DNA of 64,000 nucleotides from Steinernema hermaphroditum (lineage: Eukaryota > Nematoda > Chromadorea > Rhabditida > Steinernematidae), in contig CM059624.1 of the NCBI GenBank assembly GCA_030435675.1, forward strand, positions 7,526,769-7,590,768, in the 5' to 3' direction. Positions 24,888 through 35,919 of this stretch are shown piece by piece. Both the position numbers and the translations under genes were made by a program. The notes beneath the pieces are model-generated. The model was given only the letters and a program-made list of their open reading frames with translations, was not told where the DNA came from and did no database searches. The stretch's first letter is position 1. Every line of letters begins with the position of its first letter.

Positions 24888-25492
24888 GCCTGCGAACAAA
24901 GTGAAAGGACGAAAAGTAGCTTGTTGATCAACCATGAGTTTAAATCTCTAAGAAGATCTGATCACTTTCTCTATTTTTGTTTGCCAGAGGACGACGCCGT
25001 TGTGGGACCGCCGATCGGAGGCAATTAGGGTGGCGGGAAAACACTAAATTAGGCACCTCTCGCGTGCGAGCAGTTGTTAAGGAGAAAACACTAATCAGAG
25101 CACACGCGAGCACTGGGGATCGGCAGGCTCCTGGCACGAGGCGAATGGACCCGAAATGAGTTTAGGGGAGAAAAACGGGGAGGCGAGGGAAGTGTGCGCC
25201 TCAAAATGGAGTTTCTCAGCAGATCGGCGACTTTTTGTCGCCATAACATTCTCGTTAATCATCGCGTCGCCGCCATCGTAATTACTTATGGTTCCGCCGG
25301 CGCAGTGTAAACCTGCGGGACACGAGTTCTCGAGGGCCGAGCCCTTCGCGCCGTTATTCGCCTCCTCCTCGACCGCTTGTCCAGTCGACAGCCGCATCGA
25401 TCGCGAAAACAGAGTCGCTGTATTTTGATGGAACTCCGGGATCGTCCCTAGAAGGAGGAGATGCTGAGGTCTTCCTTCCGCCGCACCTCTAC

Positions 25493-25595
25493 CGTAGGCT
25501 CCTCGCAGTCGCTCGCCGGCCGTCGCTCCAGCGTCAACCAGCGCGACATCGAGAGGATACAACATGCGCTGCTGGTCAGTTTTTTGGGCTCCCAT
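25493..25595 (-). other. Candidate coding exon, perhaps first exon of the YG/Q-rich gene
   Basis: An ATG at 25595 opens MGAQKTDQQRMLYPL and runs to a donor that ends the exon in GAGCCTACG before GTAGAGG. The exon end encodes GAYG, like the AAYG and candidate TDYG ends of the exons at 12104 and 11530. The phase is 1, which does not join directly to the 17173 exon. It lies about 550 bases from the divergent sterol reductase, so a shared promoter is possible. It may be a chance open frame. Confidence 0.3.
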
Positions 25596-26140
25596 TTTGG
25601 AGCATTTCCTCTTTTGACGAGTTACGATAATTGAAGGGGCGCCGAAGGTCGTAAATCTCCGAGTTAGGTGCCGCTGTTTGTATTGAGCTCTGTGACAGAA
25701 AGGGAGCATCCATAATCACTGGGTGCTCGCTAAAAACGAAACAGCAAACAAACAGGAGCAAATTGCTGCCACAAAATGCCTTCGGGAAACCGAAAGTATC
25801 GCGTGGAAGATGAAATATACGCGAAATTCTTCGTTCAGAGAGTTGTTTATGCCCTTCAATAACTGGACGGAAAAACAATGCCGATTACTGGAACGACCAC
25901 TTGTGTGACCTTTCCAAAACCTCAAGATCTATCTTTGGCTTTTATCGTAATTCTCCCTGCTAGGAGAGTTATTTTTGTCCTTTTCCCATGGGAATCGGAG
26001 TGTGATAGCCCCTAGAACACTGCAAGATGTCCGTGTTTTTGTTGACCTTCTTGGAGAGACGACGGCTGGGCAGAGCTCAGGAAAACAAACATTTTTCCTC
26101 CTGATCACCGCTTTCCCAGGCGTAAACCTGGCTTTTTCAG

Positions 26141-27897
26141 AAGTCGAAGCGGGACCCTACACGATGGCTTGTGGCGGCGATGATCGTCTCCCCCCTCTTC
26201 ATCTTCTTCTACCACTACGTCGTCGTCTTCTGCCACGGCTCCCTCTTCACCGCGCTAGTGACCAACGAGCCGGAAGACTGGATCTCCGGCCTCCCGAACG
26301 TCTTCAGCAGGGTGGGATGGATCGCCACGGCCACGATCGTCGCCCTGCAGCTCCTCTTCGCGCACGCTCTCCCGGCCGACGAAGTCAAAGTGCTTTCTGC
26401 TGACGGTGAGCCTTCGGGGAGGGGACTCCACCGGGATTCTCGCAGCTGAACGGAGACGTCGCCAGACGGGTGACCGGCGATAAATCATCTCACACGTTGA
26501 ATGGGGCGAAGTCGCGCAAAAAACGAGAGGACGCTTGTGTAATGAGGAAGCACGAATGGGGAAACGACCCGAAAGGGGCCTTTGTCGCCCCACTTTGAGG
26601 CGGAAATCGGAAATGTGTGGGGTTTATAGTAGATCAGAGAGGGCGCAAGTCCTTAGGGTGAACTCAGTTTGTGCGATATGATCGACAGAGTGGCACGGAA
26701 TTCCCTAAAACAGTGTTAGATGATAAAACAAAACCCGAACAAGTGCCTTGATCCTGGTGACGAACCCGCACTTTTCAGGGCAGAAACTGAAGAAACGGAT
26801 CAACGGCTTCAGCTCGTGCCTCCTCATCTGCCTCCTCTACGTCCTCGGCGCCGGCATGGGTCTCTACCGTGGCAACGTCCTCTTCGTGCACTGGCACCAC
26901 GTGATGGGCGCCCTCACCGTCTCCGCGCTCCTCGTCGTCCTCTTTGCCTGGGCCAAGACCACCACCGAGTCATGTAAGCCCCTTCCCTCGCTCCATCCCA
27001 CCTTTTTTGTGCCCTTTCCAGTCGAGTTCGTCGCGGACTTCTACTACGGCTTCGACGTCAGCGAATTCGGCGCCGATCTCGACCTGCGGCATCTTGTCCT
27101 GACGCGCCTCGTGATGACCCTCTGGCCCCTCTACGTGATCTCCGCCCTCTACGAGCACTGCGAGCTCCACGGCCGCTTCTCAGGCACTTCCACGCCCCTC
27201 GGCGACGATTTATGGTTCGCTTCCAGATCCCATGATCGCCTGCAGCGCCCTGCAGCTTGTATACGTCGCGAAACACATGTGGTACGAGCATCTGGCCCTA
27301 CGCCCGGGCACCGCCGGCACCGAGAAGGCCGGCTTCTACCGCTTTTGGATGACCACCGTCTTCATGGTGACCGTATACGTCACTCCGGTGGGCATCCTCG
27401 CCCACTCGACGAAGGGCGCCTCGCGCGCCGCCTGTGTCCTGGTCTCCGCGGCGAACCTCCTCTTCCAGTACGTGCGCATCGACGTCGACGTCCAGAAGTA
27501 CGAATTCCGCATCGCCGACGGGAACATCAAGGTATGGGGCGACCGCGACCCCTTCTTCATCAACGCGAAGTGCCGAAACGAAGCTGGCGAAGCCACCATG
27601 AAGCTCCTCCTCGGTGAGCCCCGTGCAGCTACCGTAACCCGGCAACCCGTTGTAGGGAGCGGATACTGGGGCATTGTCCGACACCCCAACTACCCCATGG
27701 AAGTGCTGACGTTCGCGTCGTGGTGCTTTTTCACGAAATCGTCCTGCCTCCTACCGTACTTCCCGGCCATCTTCATGGGCGTCTTCCTCCTCCTGCGGAT
27801 GAGTCGAATAGAGAACGAGTGCCTGGCGAAGTACGCCCACTACTGGATCCAGTACACCAGCAGGGTCCAGTTCCGGATGATCCCCGGAGTGTACTGA
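26141..27897 (+). CDS. Sterol reductase, DHCR7/ERG24 family
   Basis: Multi-pass ER enzyme family that reduces sterol ring double bonds (delta-7 or delta-14) with NADPH. Exons 26141-26405, 26779-26973, 27022-27183, 27227-27613 and 27656-27897 keep frame for 416 residues. The order of segments follows human DHCR7 (about 475 residues): KSKRDPTRWLVAAMIVSPLF, then ADFYYGFDVSEFG, DPMIACSALQLVYV, the signature SGYWGIVRHPNYPMEVL, and a C-terminus ending RMIPGVY. In the signature the family usually has G(W/F)WG.(A/V)RH.NY. The intron at 27184-27226 has a GC donor. The first codon of the mRNA is unclear: the exon opens right after TTTTTCAG at 26140, and the first in-frame ATG is 26180, which would shorten the N-terminus but keep the first membrane helix. 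AATAAA overlaps the stop codon. Confidence 0.88.
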
Positions 27898-28184
27898 ATA
27901 AACTCAAATCACAATTTATAACAATAATTGAGCAAATGGACACCCACAGGAACTCGGGCAACTGCCAGAGCTGAGGCAAACGATCTACAACACACTAGAA
28001 GACAAATGCCTAAAAAATCTATTCACAGATACAACAAACTATAGATTATACGAACATATCTACAGGAATATTAAATGACAGAGAGATATTGAGCACAATA
28101 AATTAAGAATTACAATAGGTCGAATTCCTTGAGTTCGGACATGGCATCACAGGAAATCTTACACTACAGATTCGATCGCTTCGA
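27898..28184. other. Convergent 3' spacer
   Basis: This is an AT-rich spacer between the sterol reductase stop and the PAR-4 stop. It begins with the AATAAA that overlaps the reductase stop codon. No gene is seen. Confidence 0.6.
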
Positions 28185-30156
28185 CTAATCATTAGAAAAA
28201 TCTCTAGTCCTAAAGCAGGATAGCAAGGGCGCCTTGGGGCGAGGAGACTTGGTTTGTCGCTGCTGCGATGAAGCTGCACCCAGAGCTCTGACGGAAACAT
28301 TTGAGGTTGACGGTCCTATAAGAGAGGGTTCCGCGTCGTACGTGCTATTCACACATCCAATAGCACTCACTTCCCTGAGCAACGCCGGAAGGTCCTGGCT
28401 GTGGGATTATTTGTTCAGGTTCAATATCATCGGCCTCTTCAAATTCTTCCCGTTGATCATCATCTTCAGGATTGAAAAGGTCCCTGAGACCGTCGATGAT
28501 AGATAGCCCACGCTCCCTCGTGAGGTTGTTCCATGCACTGATCTGGACAGCCAGCTGATGTTTCTAAACAAGCCAAAAATTAAGGTTTATAAGTCCCGAA
28601 ATCACTTGCCACAGGATGGTTTTGCCGGAACCAGTAACACTCGCGAACCTCCGCAATACCGAAACGATTCTTTGCTTCTTTTTCCAGCAAACCGTAGATT
28701 AGATCACTCAGATGAGGTGAAACCGCGACATTGTCGGGCATCTTGATAGGGGCATGTTCAATTTCGTTGAGTAGTTTTCCGTAATGCGGCGGCATCACGG
28801 TCATATCAAAAGGGTACGTGCCGCTTATAAAGTTGTACAGTGTTAAGCCGCAACACCACATATCCACGGGAGCTCCCCTAAACGAATGAAACGTCTATTA
28901 GAGGTGCATGTGACAGGATCAGCCGTTACTTTACGTTTCCATGGCATTTTTCATCGGCAAGTTCCGGTGGAGCGAATTGTGGGGTTCCTCCGCACTTGCA
29001 AATGCCGTCCGTGTTGAACAGATCCAGTTCCGCAGCAGTTCCAAAGTCCGAAATCTTCAGCACTCCCATCAGGTTCAGGAGCAGGTTACCCGGTTTGATA
29101 TCGTTATGATTGACACGTCGGGAATGAATGTACTCTACGCCGTCCATAAGCTGGACGAAATAGCGATGAGCCTGAAATGCGCATTCCGTTAGGAAACGTG
29201 AAAGAATTTACGATAATACCTGGAATTCTGGAAGCATTTTTTGAGGAGAATGGTCGATCAGCTGTTCAATGGATCCGACACAGAATTCGAGAACCAGATA
29301 AACCTTCTCTTTCTCCGGTCTCGCGAAATGGTCAAGAAGACTAATCACGTTAGGGTGATTTAGGTTCTTCATGATTCTGATCTCCTTCCGCACGTCTTCT
29401 ATCTGTCTTTCCTTCTTATTTCTATCTAGCAGTGACCGATTTTTCTTCAGCTGCAGCGAACACGAATGAATATTACTTCCAACACACTACTCACCTTTAT
29501 GATCTTGATGGCCACCCTCCGCAAACTATGCAGGCAGACTGCGTCCTTGACTTTACCAAACGATCCTTGGCCAAGCATATCGCCCATCGCGTAGTTTTCT
29601 ACGATTTTTGGCCCCGGCGGTTTTTGTTCGTCGATGAGATCGAACTAAAGCAGCAGGATGATCAACAGAAGGTCGACTGAAAACGTGCATCGGCTATCCT
29701 GATGGGTTGAAAAAACTGCAGACCATCTGCGAAGATGTTTTGAAGGACGTGTGTGTAATCGTTTTGTTGCGAATTCGACGCCTAGAAAAGTTCGTGCAAG
29801 GATTTTAGATGAATTCAGTGTGTATAGTATCTTGGCGCATATTCAAAATGTTAACATACCGCTTGTTGATGAATGAACGGATAGTTTTGAATTCCCGAAA
29901 CACCGGGCTCTTGCATCTCTTCCTCTGCGAAGAAATCTTGTTGGACGGCTATCCTGGGCGCAGCTTCTATCGGGGCACTAAGATCCTCTTCCCCGGAATC
30001 TGAGTCACCTGGTCCTATTTGCATCTATAATAGGTGGTGAAATGAAAGGCAGAGAGGAAGTACCGTGGCGCGACGTCCTGTGAGCAGACAAGGTTCAAGA
30101 TCTTCTGGCTGATCTCCATCTCCACCCGTAGTGATTTCTTTACCCATTTCAGACAT
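28185..30156 (-). CDS. par-4: LKB1/STK11 kinase, PAR-4 ortholog
   Basis: Ser/Thr kinase that activates AMPK-family kinases and, in nematodes, sets early embryonic polarity. Nine exons (30156-30064, 30024-29860, 29781-29749, 29644-29495, 29450-29220, 29171-28930, 28877-28613, 28563-28371, 28315-28185) give 500 residues. The glycine loop is GQGSFGKV at 122-129, the catalytic lysine AIK at 144, the catalytic loop HNDIKPGN at 246-253, and DFG at 266-268. LKB1 hallmarks are VENYAMGDMLGQGSFGKVKD, GTPQFAPPELA, VDMWCCGLTLYNFISGTYPF and CYWFRQNHP. Exon 3 and its GTCC donor are the weakest part. The loop has HND where the mammalian kinase has HKD, and the C-terminus ends RTRDFSND without a CaaX box. 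The start is the first ATG of an open exon. Confidence 0.92.
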
Positions 30157-30846
30157 TGTGGCAGTCCCGGAATGAAAGTGTGCAGCCTTCAGCGGATCGT
30201 CGATCTCATTCCCTGGTGTCGACTGCGCCGCTGTCTGTTATCCTCACCTGTGGCCAGATGAGAACCTTGAGTCTAAAAACTGAGAAATCACACATAGCGT
30301 AACATGCTGCTCGCGACAGAAGAGTTGAACACGTAAAGCGAAGCCTGCAAAGCGGGACAGTAACAGAGAGCCCGCTCAAGTGTAAGCAAGCGGAAATTCT
30401 TTGATAGTTCAGCGAGTGATGTCAATCTTGTCAGAAAACCCTAAGAAAAGCCGCAAGGATCAAACGAGCACCGAGCGAGTGGCCGGGAGTGAAATGAGAT
30501 CGCTGTTCGAATCTTCTCGGTCTTGCCACGAGATCCCGTACGAGACGAGGGGCACGGCTGACTGATTCTCCATGTCTCGCCCTAACTCGATCTTCTGGCA
30601 CCTAGGACTTCGCCCGATCTGTGGATGTGATACTCGCTGAAGTCGTAGTTCCGACGCCATTAGCCACAAAGGATCTGCCCTGGGGCAGGAGAGGAGCATG
30701 TACAAGTACATAGAATAAGTACCACAACCATAAAATCACGTAAAACAAACACAAATACACATATAAATAGTCATATGAACTTTAGGACAGTGAACTATGT
30801 ATATTATAATTTTGCTGCTTCATGAGAGGGAGTGCTTGTAAGTTGC

Positions 30847-32399
30847 CTAATCTAAGTCAAAGTCGATTTGCCCGTTGATTCGAGAGCTAGAACTTTTAGC
30901 GCTGACAGTCTTCGTCATATTTCTGCTGGACGTCGGTTGTTCTTCTGAAAACAAGTGGTTAAGCCTGTCCACTGTGGATATGTTCATACCGATTACGAGG
31001 TGCGATGGAACGTAAACTATCTGATCGGGCCTTGCATCAGCTATGTTTAGAACATTCCCGTTGCTATCCCGCAACTCGAAGTGATCCTCCTCCACGAAGA
31101 TCACTTCTTCCGGAGTTGAACCATCGGCGTACATCTCTACCGGTGCACCCCGGGCCGCTTCGTGATCTACAACACATAACTCCCTCAAAGTGGACGATAG
31201 AAAAGTTTTATACCATTGAAAAACAGCTGCCTCGGCTCTACTTTTCTCCGTATTGGGCGGCACCTGCTATGTGCTGGAATTACATCGTCATCTACTTCAA
31301 TTCGGGAGCGCTTCTTAGGATATGACTCTGAAAGGTTGAGCGGAGCCTTCATGAGTTCATCATCGTCGACATCCTCGAAGAGCGATACGCACGGCCTCGC
31401 GTGCACTTCACGAGTGGTCCGTCTTTGAAGAGCCGACGAGGCGACATCGACGTTGATCGTGGTTACGGTGCAGCTCGACTGGCAGCGGTGTTTCGAGTTC
31501 ACCGCTGATGAGCAGTGCGAAATTAGGCCACGGGCTACAGAAGTGACGTCCTTCACTCGATGTATTATGGGCTGCCGCAGCCGTCTTCCAAAGCCAGCTC
31601 CACAGTCGTCGTTCACGAGGAACCTTACAAGACTGGCATCGTCGGGAACCAGGGGCTGGCGAGGTGTGCCATCGGGGTACGGGATCACGTGCCGTGAGCA
31701 GTGCACTCGAAAGCTCTTCGAACTCTTCGTTTTGAAGGAACACTCGCTAAACGGACATCCGAAGGTTGCCGAACGGCCCATATGTTTGGTGCTAAAATGC
31801 TACGATGGACAGAAGCATATAACAAATCTAGGCACCTACACAACGTGATGCTGGTACGACGCGGGCTCCATGTACTGTTCAGTACAGTATGGGCACTGAT
31901 AGCCCCACGCCTTCTTCGAGCTGTGTTTACGGAGCACATGCCGACGAAGAGTCATCTGGCTCGCTGAGAATCAGTTGGTCAGATTCCCTCGGAGAGACAA
32001 AACGAACCTGCTGCATAATCACATTCATTGCACTGGTACGGTCGAGATTCTGAATGGATGTTGAGGTGCTCGTCGTAGGAACGCTTCGAGGACAGCTGTT
32101 TGTTGCACAGTTTGCATTTCCACTTGCCGGTAGAAGTTTGCGCCGATGGGGAGATGACGTTCCGATTGACGCCATTGAGAATCATCTCGCCGGCGCTCCC
32201 AAGCCTCCTGAACGCAAACATGACTGTAAGAAGTTGAAACCATGCCAGTAAAAGCACAAAGCCGCGAAGAACAAAGCGAAGAAATCCGATCGGCCGAACA
32301 TGCGAAAAATCTACTTTTCTGCAGGATCTCTTTCACGAATTCAAATATTTGGGTCTCGCATGGAATTGTTGGAAGGTGTCCCTCTACTGCGACAGCCAT
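30847..32399 (-). CDS. Four-finger C2H2 protein with PLNLS motif
   Basis: Likely nuclear DNA-binding repressor. Exons 32399-32315, 32223-32008, 31963-31840, 31791-31214 and 31166-30847 keep frame for 440 residues. Fingers lie at about 65-85 (C65, C68, H81, H85), 93-114, 124-145 and 154-176. The second and third start YQCNEC and YQCPYC. Residues 292-296 read PLNLS, a classical CtBP corepressor docking sequence, followed by a KKRSR basic patch. The C-terminal 110 residues are acidic and unlike any family I know. The ATG at 32399 is the first in the open frame. The frame is also open upstream without an ATG, so a trans-spliced or longer start is possible. It lies divergent to RPL8 with about 300 bases between starts. 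The ortholog is not identified. Confidence 0.8.
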
Positions 32400-32705
32400 A
32401 GGCCTATCGAGGGATACGATTTTGAACAATTTTGCGTCTTTTCCTTTGGGGTTTATGCTGCTACTTGAGTTTTTGCGGAACTTTACGTCAGTATTTCCGC
32501 ACACCCGTGAGATCAACGCGTTTTGCGACTGAAATTATGGACAGTTCTGAACAGCCTTCGTTGTTTCAGCTGTACAAAACATGAACTTTCACAAAATAAT
32601 TTCGATCCAAAGTTGTTGTGTTGTATTTGTTGGCTCGCGGTGGCCGTGCACGCGATTATACACTAACGCTAATGTATTCCTTAGTCACTATCTTTTTAGG
32701 GTACA

Positions 32706-33584
32706 ATGGGTCGAAGAATCCGTGTCCAGCGTACCGGTACCGGTGGTATTTTCAAGACTCACAACAAGCACCGTAAGGGACCTGCCAAGCTCCGCGCCCT
32801 CGACTATGCCGAGCGTCACGGTTACATTAAGGGAGTCGTGAAGGACATCATCCACGACCCTGGACGTGGAGCTCCCCTCGCTATTGTGCACTTCCGCGAT
32901 CCCTACCGCTACAAGCGCAACAAGTCTACCGTGATTGCTTGCGAAGGAATGCACACCGGACAGTTTGTTTACTGCGGAAAGAAAGGTACAGCATTCCTAT
33001 TAAGTGACAGTTTGTTATCTGTTTGGTTGCAGCCCAGGTCACTATTGGAAATATCCTTCCCGTCGGAGAAATGCCCGAAGGTACCACGATCTGCAATGTT
33101 GAGCACAAGACTGGTGACCGTGGATCAATGGCCCGCGCCTCCGGAAACTACGCCACCATCATCGCTCACAACCCCGATACCCGCCGCACTCGTATCCGCC
33201 TTCCGTCTGGAGCCAAGAAGGTCATCCCCTCCGCCAACCGAGCCATGATCGGTATGCGCCACTTGCGTCTTAGCTGTTTCTAATCTGGCGCTCATTTCAG
33301 GTATCGTCGCCGGTGGTGGACGTACCGACAAGCCTATGCTCAAGGCTGGTCGCGCCTACCACAAGTATAAGGCCAAGCGCAACTGCTGGCCCGTTGTTCG
33401 TGGTGTTGCTATGAACCCCGTTGAACATCCCCACGGTGGTGGTAACCATCAGCATATCGGTCACCCCTCAACCGTCAAGCGCACCACGAGTGCTGGTCGC
33501 AAGGTTGGTCTTATCGCCGCTCGTCGTACTGGTCGTATTCGTGGAGGCAAGCCCGAGAAGGTTACCAAGGAAGAGACCGTTTAA
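32706..33584 (+). CDS. rpl-2: Large-subunit ribosomal protein uL2 (RPL8)
   Basis: Core 60S protein next to the peptidyl-transferase centre. Three exons (32706-32985, 33033-33251, 33301-33584) give 260 residues, close to the 257 of human RPL8. It opens [20 protein letters not shown] and has the family stretches [16 protein letters not shown] (with the essential histidine) and [13 protein letters not shown]. The ATG lies six bases after a TTTTTAG acceptor, fitting trans-splicing. Codon use is strongly biased, as expected for high expression. C. elegans calls this protein RPL-2. Confidence 0.97.
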
Positions 33585-33666
33585 ACAATTCATTTTTCAT
33601 TGTTGTTTTATTGTTATAAACGCTCTGTTGTTTGTTATCGGAACAATAAGTTGTGAATTGGCAGAA

Positions 33667-33969
33667 TCATGCTTCGGGAACGGGCGAATTGTGGAGGGAG
33701 TCGACTTTGATAGTGGAGGAAACGAGGTTCGTGTTCTTGGAGTCGATGAAGTCGAGATCGGGGATTTGAACGGACAGGTGGCGACCGTCTGCCCTCACGA
33801 TCTGCTGGGCTTCTTCGCGGTAAACGTATCGTGGACCCGATTTGAAATTTAGGCACACCTTACTCTTGCACCAGATGACGATGGCCAGGACCGCGGCGAT
33901 GCAGAATACGGTGGCCGAGAAAACGATGAGTATCAGGTCGAGCTGGTGTTTCCTCAGGCGGATGTCCAT
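33667..33969 (-). CDS. Small single-pass membrane protein
   Basis: Uninterrupted 100-residue frame. It opens MDIRLRKHQLDLILIVFSAT, followed by a hydrophobic helix to about residue 32 (CIAAVLAIVIW), then a Cys/Lys-rich juxtamembrane stretch and a polar tail ending SPVPEA. With basic residues before the helix and no signal peptide, the tail could face either side. The start lies two bases after TTGCAG, fitting a trans-splice site or a 5' UTR intron. I know no family for it; it recalls the layout of the PPSY genes at 37.6-38.8 kb (short N-terminus, one helix, polar tail) but shares no clear sequence. Confidence 0.6.
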   Translation of the reverse strand: MDIRLRKHQLDLILIVFSATVFCIAAVLAIVIWCKSKVCLNFKSGPRYVYREEAQQIVRADGRHLSVQIPDLDFIDSKNTNLVSSTIKVDSLHNSPVPEA

Positions 33970-35919
33970 TTCTGCAAGTGGCGCGTTTAGAGATCGTTAG
34001 GGAAATATAAAGCCGCGATCGATGGGGAGTACAAAACAAAAGTGTTAAGTGATCGGGAGAGTGCCTCGGGGCGGCGGCCCCCGTTGCCATTCGCTTTACT
34101 GCGGACGTGCCGAGAGGACGTCCGATCGGAGAGCGAAGGAAGCGCCCGGAGACCGAGCTTCTGGCCCTCTGGGGATGCCTCCAGGGATCGGGAGAGTGGA
34201 GGTCAGAAGCATCGCCGGGGCGCATCAGCATCGATTCGTGAGTGGGGCGACGGCAATTATCCCGACGGTGAGCTCGGCAACTGACTCCTCGCGTTGTAAT
34301 CGCGCACTTGACGAGCACTTCGACAAGTTGGGCGGATGAGTTTGATCAGAGGGCAAACAGAAGTGCGCGCTATTAACAACGTCGGCATCCGGCGATCGCG
34401 GGCCTGCACGCCGCATGGGCGACTCCGCCGAAACCGTTGTGCAAACAGGCGACTCCGGAGGTGACTAGAGGGAAAGGAGGCTCAGAGGCGTTCTGGCGAG
34501 TTATCGGACAGTTGCCGGCTCAGGGGTTACCGTAAGCCGTGTGGTTTCAATGTGAGGAATCTAGTGACTTCAGTTCGATGTGACAATTCTCAGAGGAAAT
34601 CATCTCCGACTCCACGACGCATATTTAAGACAACACAGGAGGACCGGAATCACCTTAATGGGTCTCCCCCATCATAAGCACAACCCCCTTCCGGAGCTCA
34701 GAAGCCTTTATTTCCTATACACGCCTCTGAATCACCCCGATATCTTTGTGTTGCATGGATATCGTGCAAACCAGCCGGAAGAAGTCATTGGTGCCTCAGT
34801 GATGAAATTCCAGCGGATCCTAGGAGGTGCATCGCTTCTCTACACCCGGCACCTTCCTGGCGCAAAACAAACTTCTCAAATAACATATATTTTGGCCCTT
34901 CCCAGCAGCCTAAAAGCCGGCGGTCACTTTGTCTTTCTCTTCCTGCTGGAGATACCGTACCCATGTGAGTCAAAGTGTGGCCGACGGCTCCTCTCTCATT
35001 CATGAATCATTCTCTCAAACGGAAACGCGCCTACAATTCCCAATTCATCCGCAGCTGCGCATCCAGCCAACGGCCCTTCTTAGACTCTCTTCTTCTCCTC
35101 TGGGCCATCTCCGGCCGTCGCCCTCTCTGTGATGCCACATTGCGTGCGGACGACTCTAATAGGGTTCACTTGTTTTCCCATATGTCGTGTAAACCTAATG
35201 GACCACGGGATAGAACCTCGGCTTTCTCTGTCTTTATAGGTACTGAAGAGGATCTCTGCACCGTCGTTCCACTCGACCTCCCTTTTCTATCCATCAAAGA
35301 TGAAAGGTCGACAGTTTTGGCATCCGGAGGAGGGGAGGACGTACTCGTCACTTCGAAAGTACCGTCTACTCCGATTCCGTCCCTACACGACCCCGTTCGC
35401 GCTTCTTTCCATTTTCCGCGTGGGACGCCGCCAGACGGCTGCCCCTCGCGGAGCTCTCCGTTGTTCTCTTTGGCGGCGCATCGATCGTCGCCGAATTCGT
35501 CGCTTTCGGTCCTCCGTGATCCTCTCCTCCTCCTCCGCGCATCCTCGTCCTCCCCAAGAATCCGAACGAATGCTTCAGTGACGCCGCAGTCGCCGTGGTC
35601 AGCGCGTTGTGAAATATTTCTTTTTTGTTCGGCCCTCGCGCTCGGGATAATTGTGCGCCATTTTGTGTTTTTATTCGATCGATTTTTCGCATTTTTGCGA
35701 TGCGCACGCTGAAGTTTTGACACTTTAGAACGTTGAACATGCGGCCATTAAGTGTCATTTATGCGTATGCATGCACACCAGTCATGTACTCGCCGTTTTT
35801 TGTGACCTCGACGGTCCGTGGCGACCTGAGATTTGCCCGCGCGAGTTCGCTGGATGACCGGCCGTGATTTTATTGTTTGTATAGTCATGGTGAATGCCGT
35901 AACCTCCTGCGTCTTTCAG
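33970..35919. other. Intergenic, no convincing gene
   Basis: Open frames of 141 and 245 codons on the plus strand and 185 codons on the minus strand overlap around 34.6-35.7 kb. None shows a domain, a clean start context or a splice pattern. Two TACCGTA heptamers lie at 34528 and 34953. The DNA next to 35.9 kb is probably the EB1 promoter. Confidence 0.4.

Larger units (their letters stand above)
17174..25492. other. 8-kb GC-rich stretch without a clear gene
   Basis: This is either the 5' flank of the YG/Q-rich gene or its first intron, if the exon at 25493-25595 belongs to it. Many overlapping open frames occur on both strands, as expected in GC-rich DNA, and none has a recognisable domain, conserved start or splice structure. 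It contains a near-tandem repeat around 24190-24240 (CTAGACAGAAAGGTGG and CTAGACAGAGAGGT), a tRNA-like stretch near 24834-24887, and a 9-base hairpin at 22480-22514. The size fits the regulatory domain of a developmental gene, but that is inference. Confidence 0.4.

Noticed and set aside
25975..26140. Upstream coding start for the sterol reductase (MSFSHGNRS frame)
   Set aside because: It runs into a different frame from the reductase exon and has no donor; the exon more likely begins at the acceptor at 26140.
34975..35723. Overlapping open frames of 245 codons (+) and 185 codons (-)
   Set aside because: They are open on both strands at once in GC-rich DNA, with no domain, no convincing start context and no splice structure to favour either.
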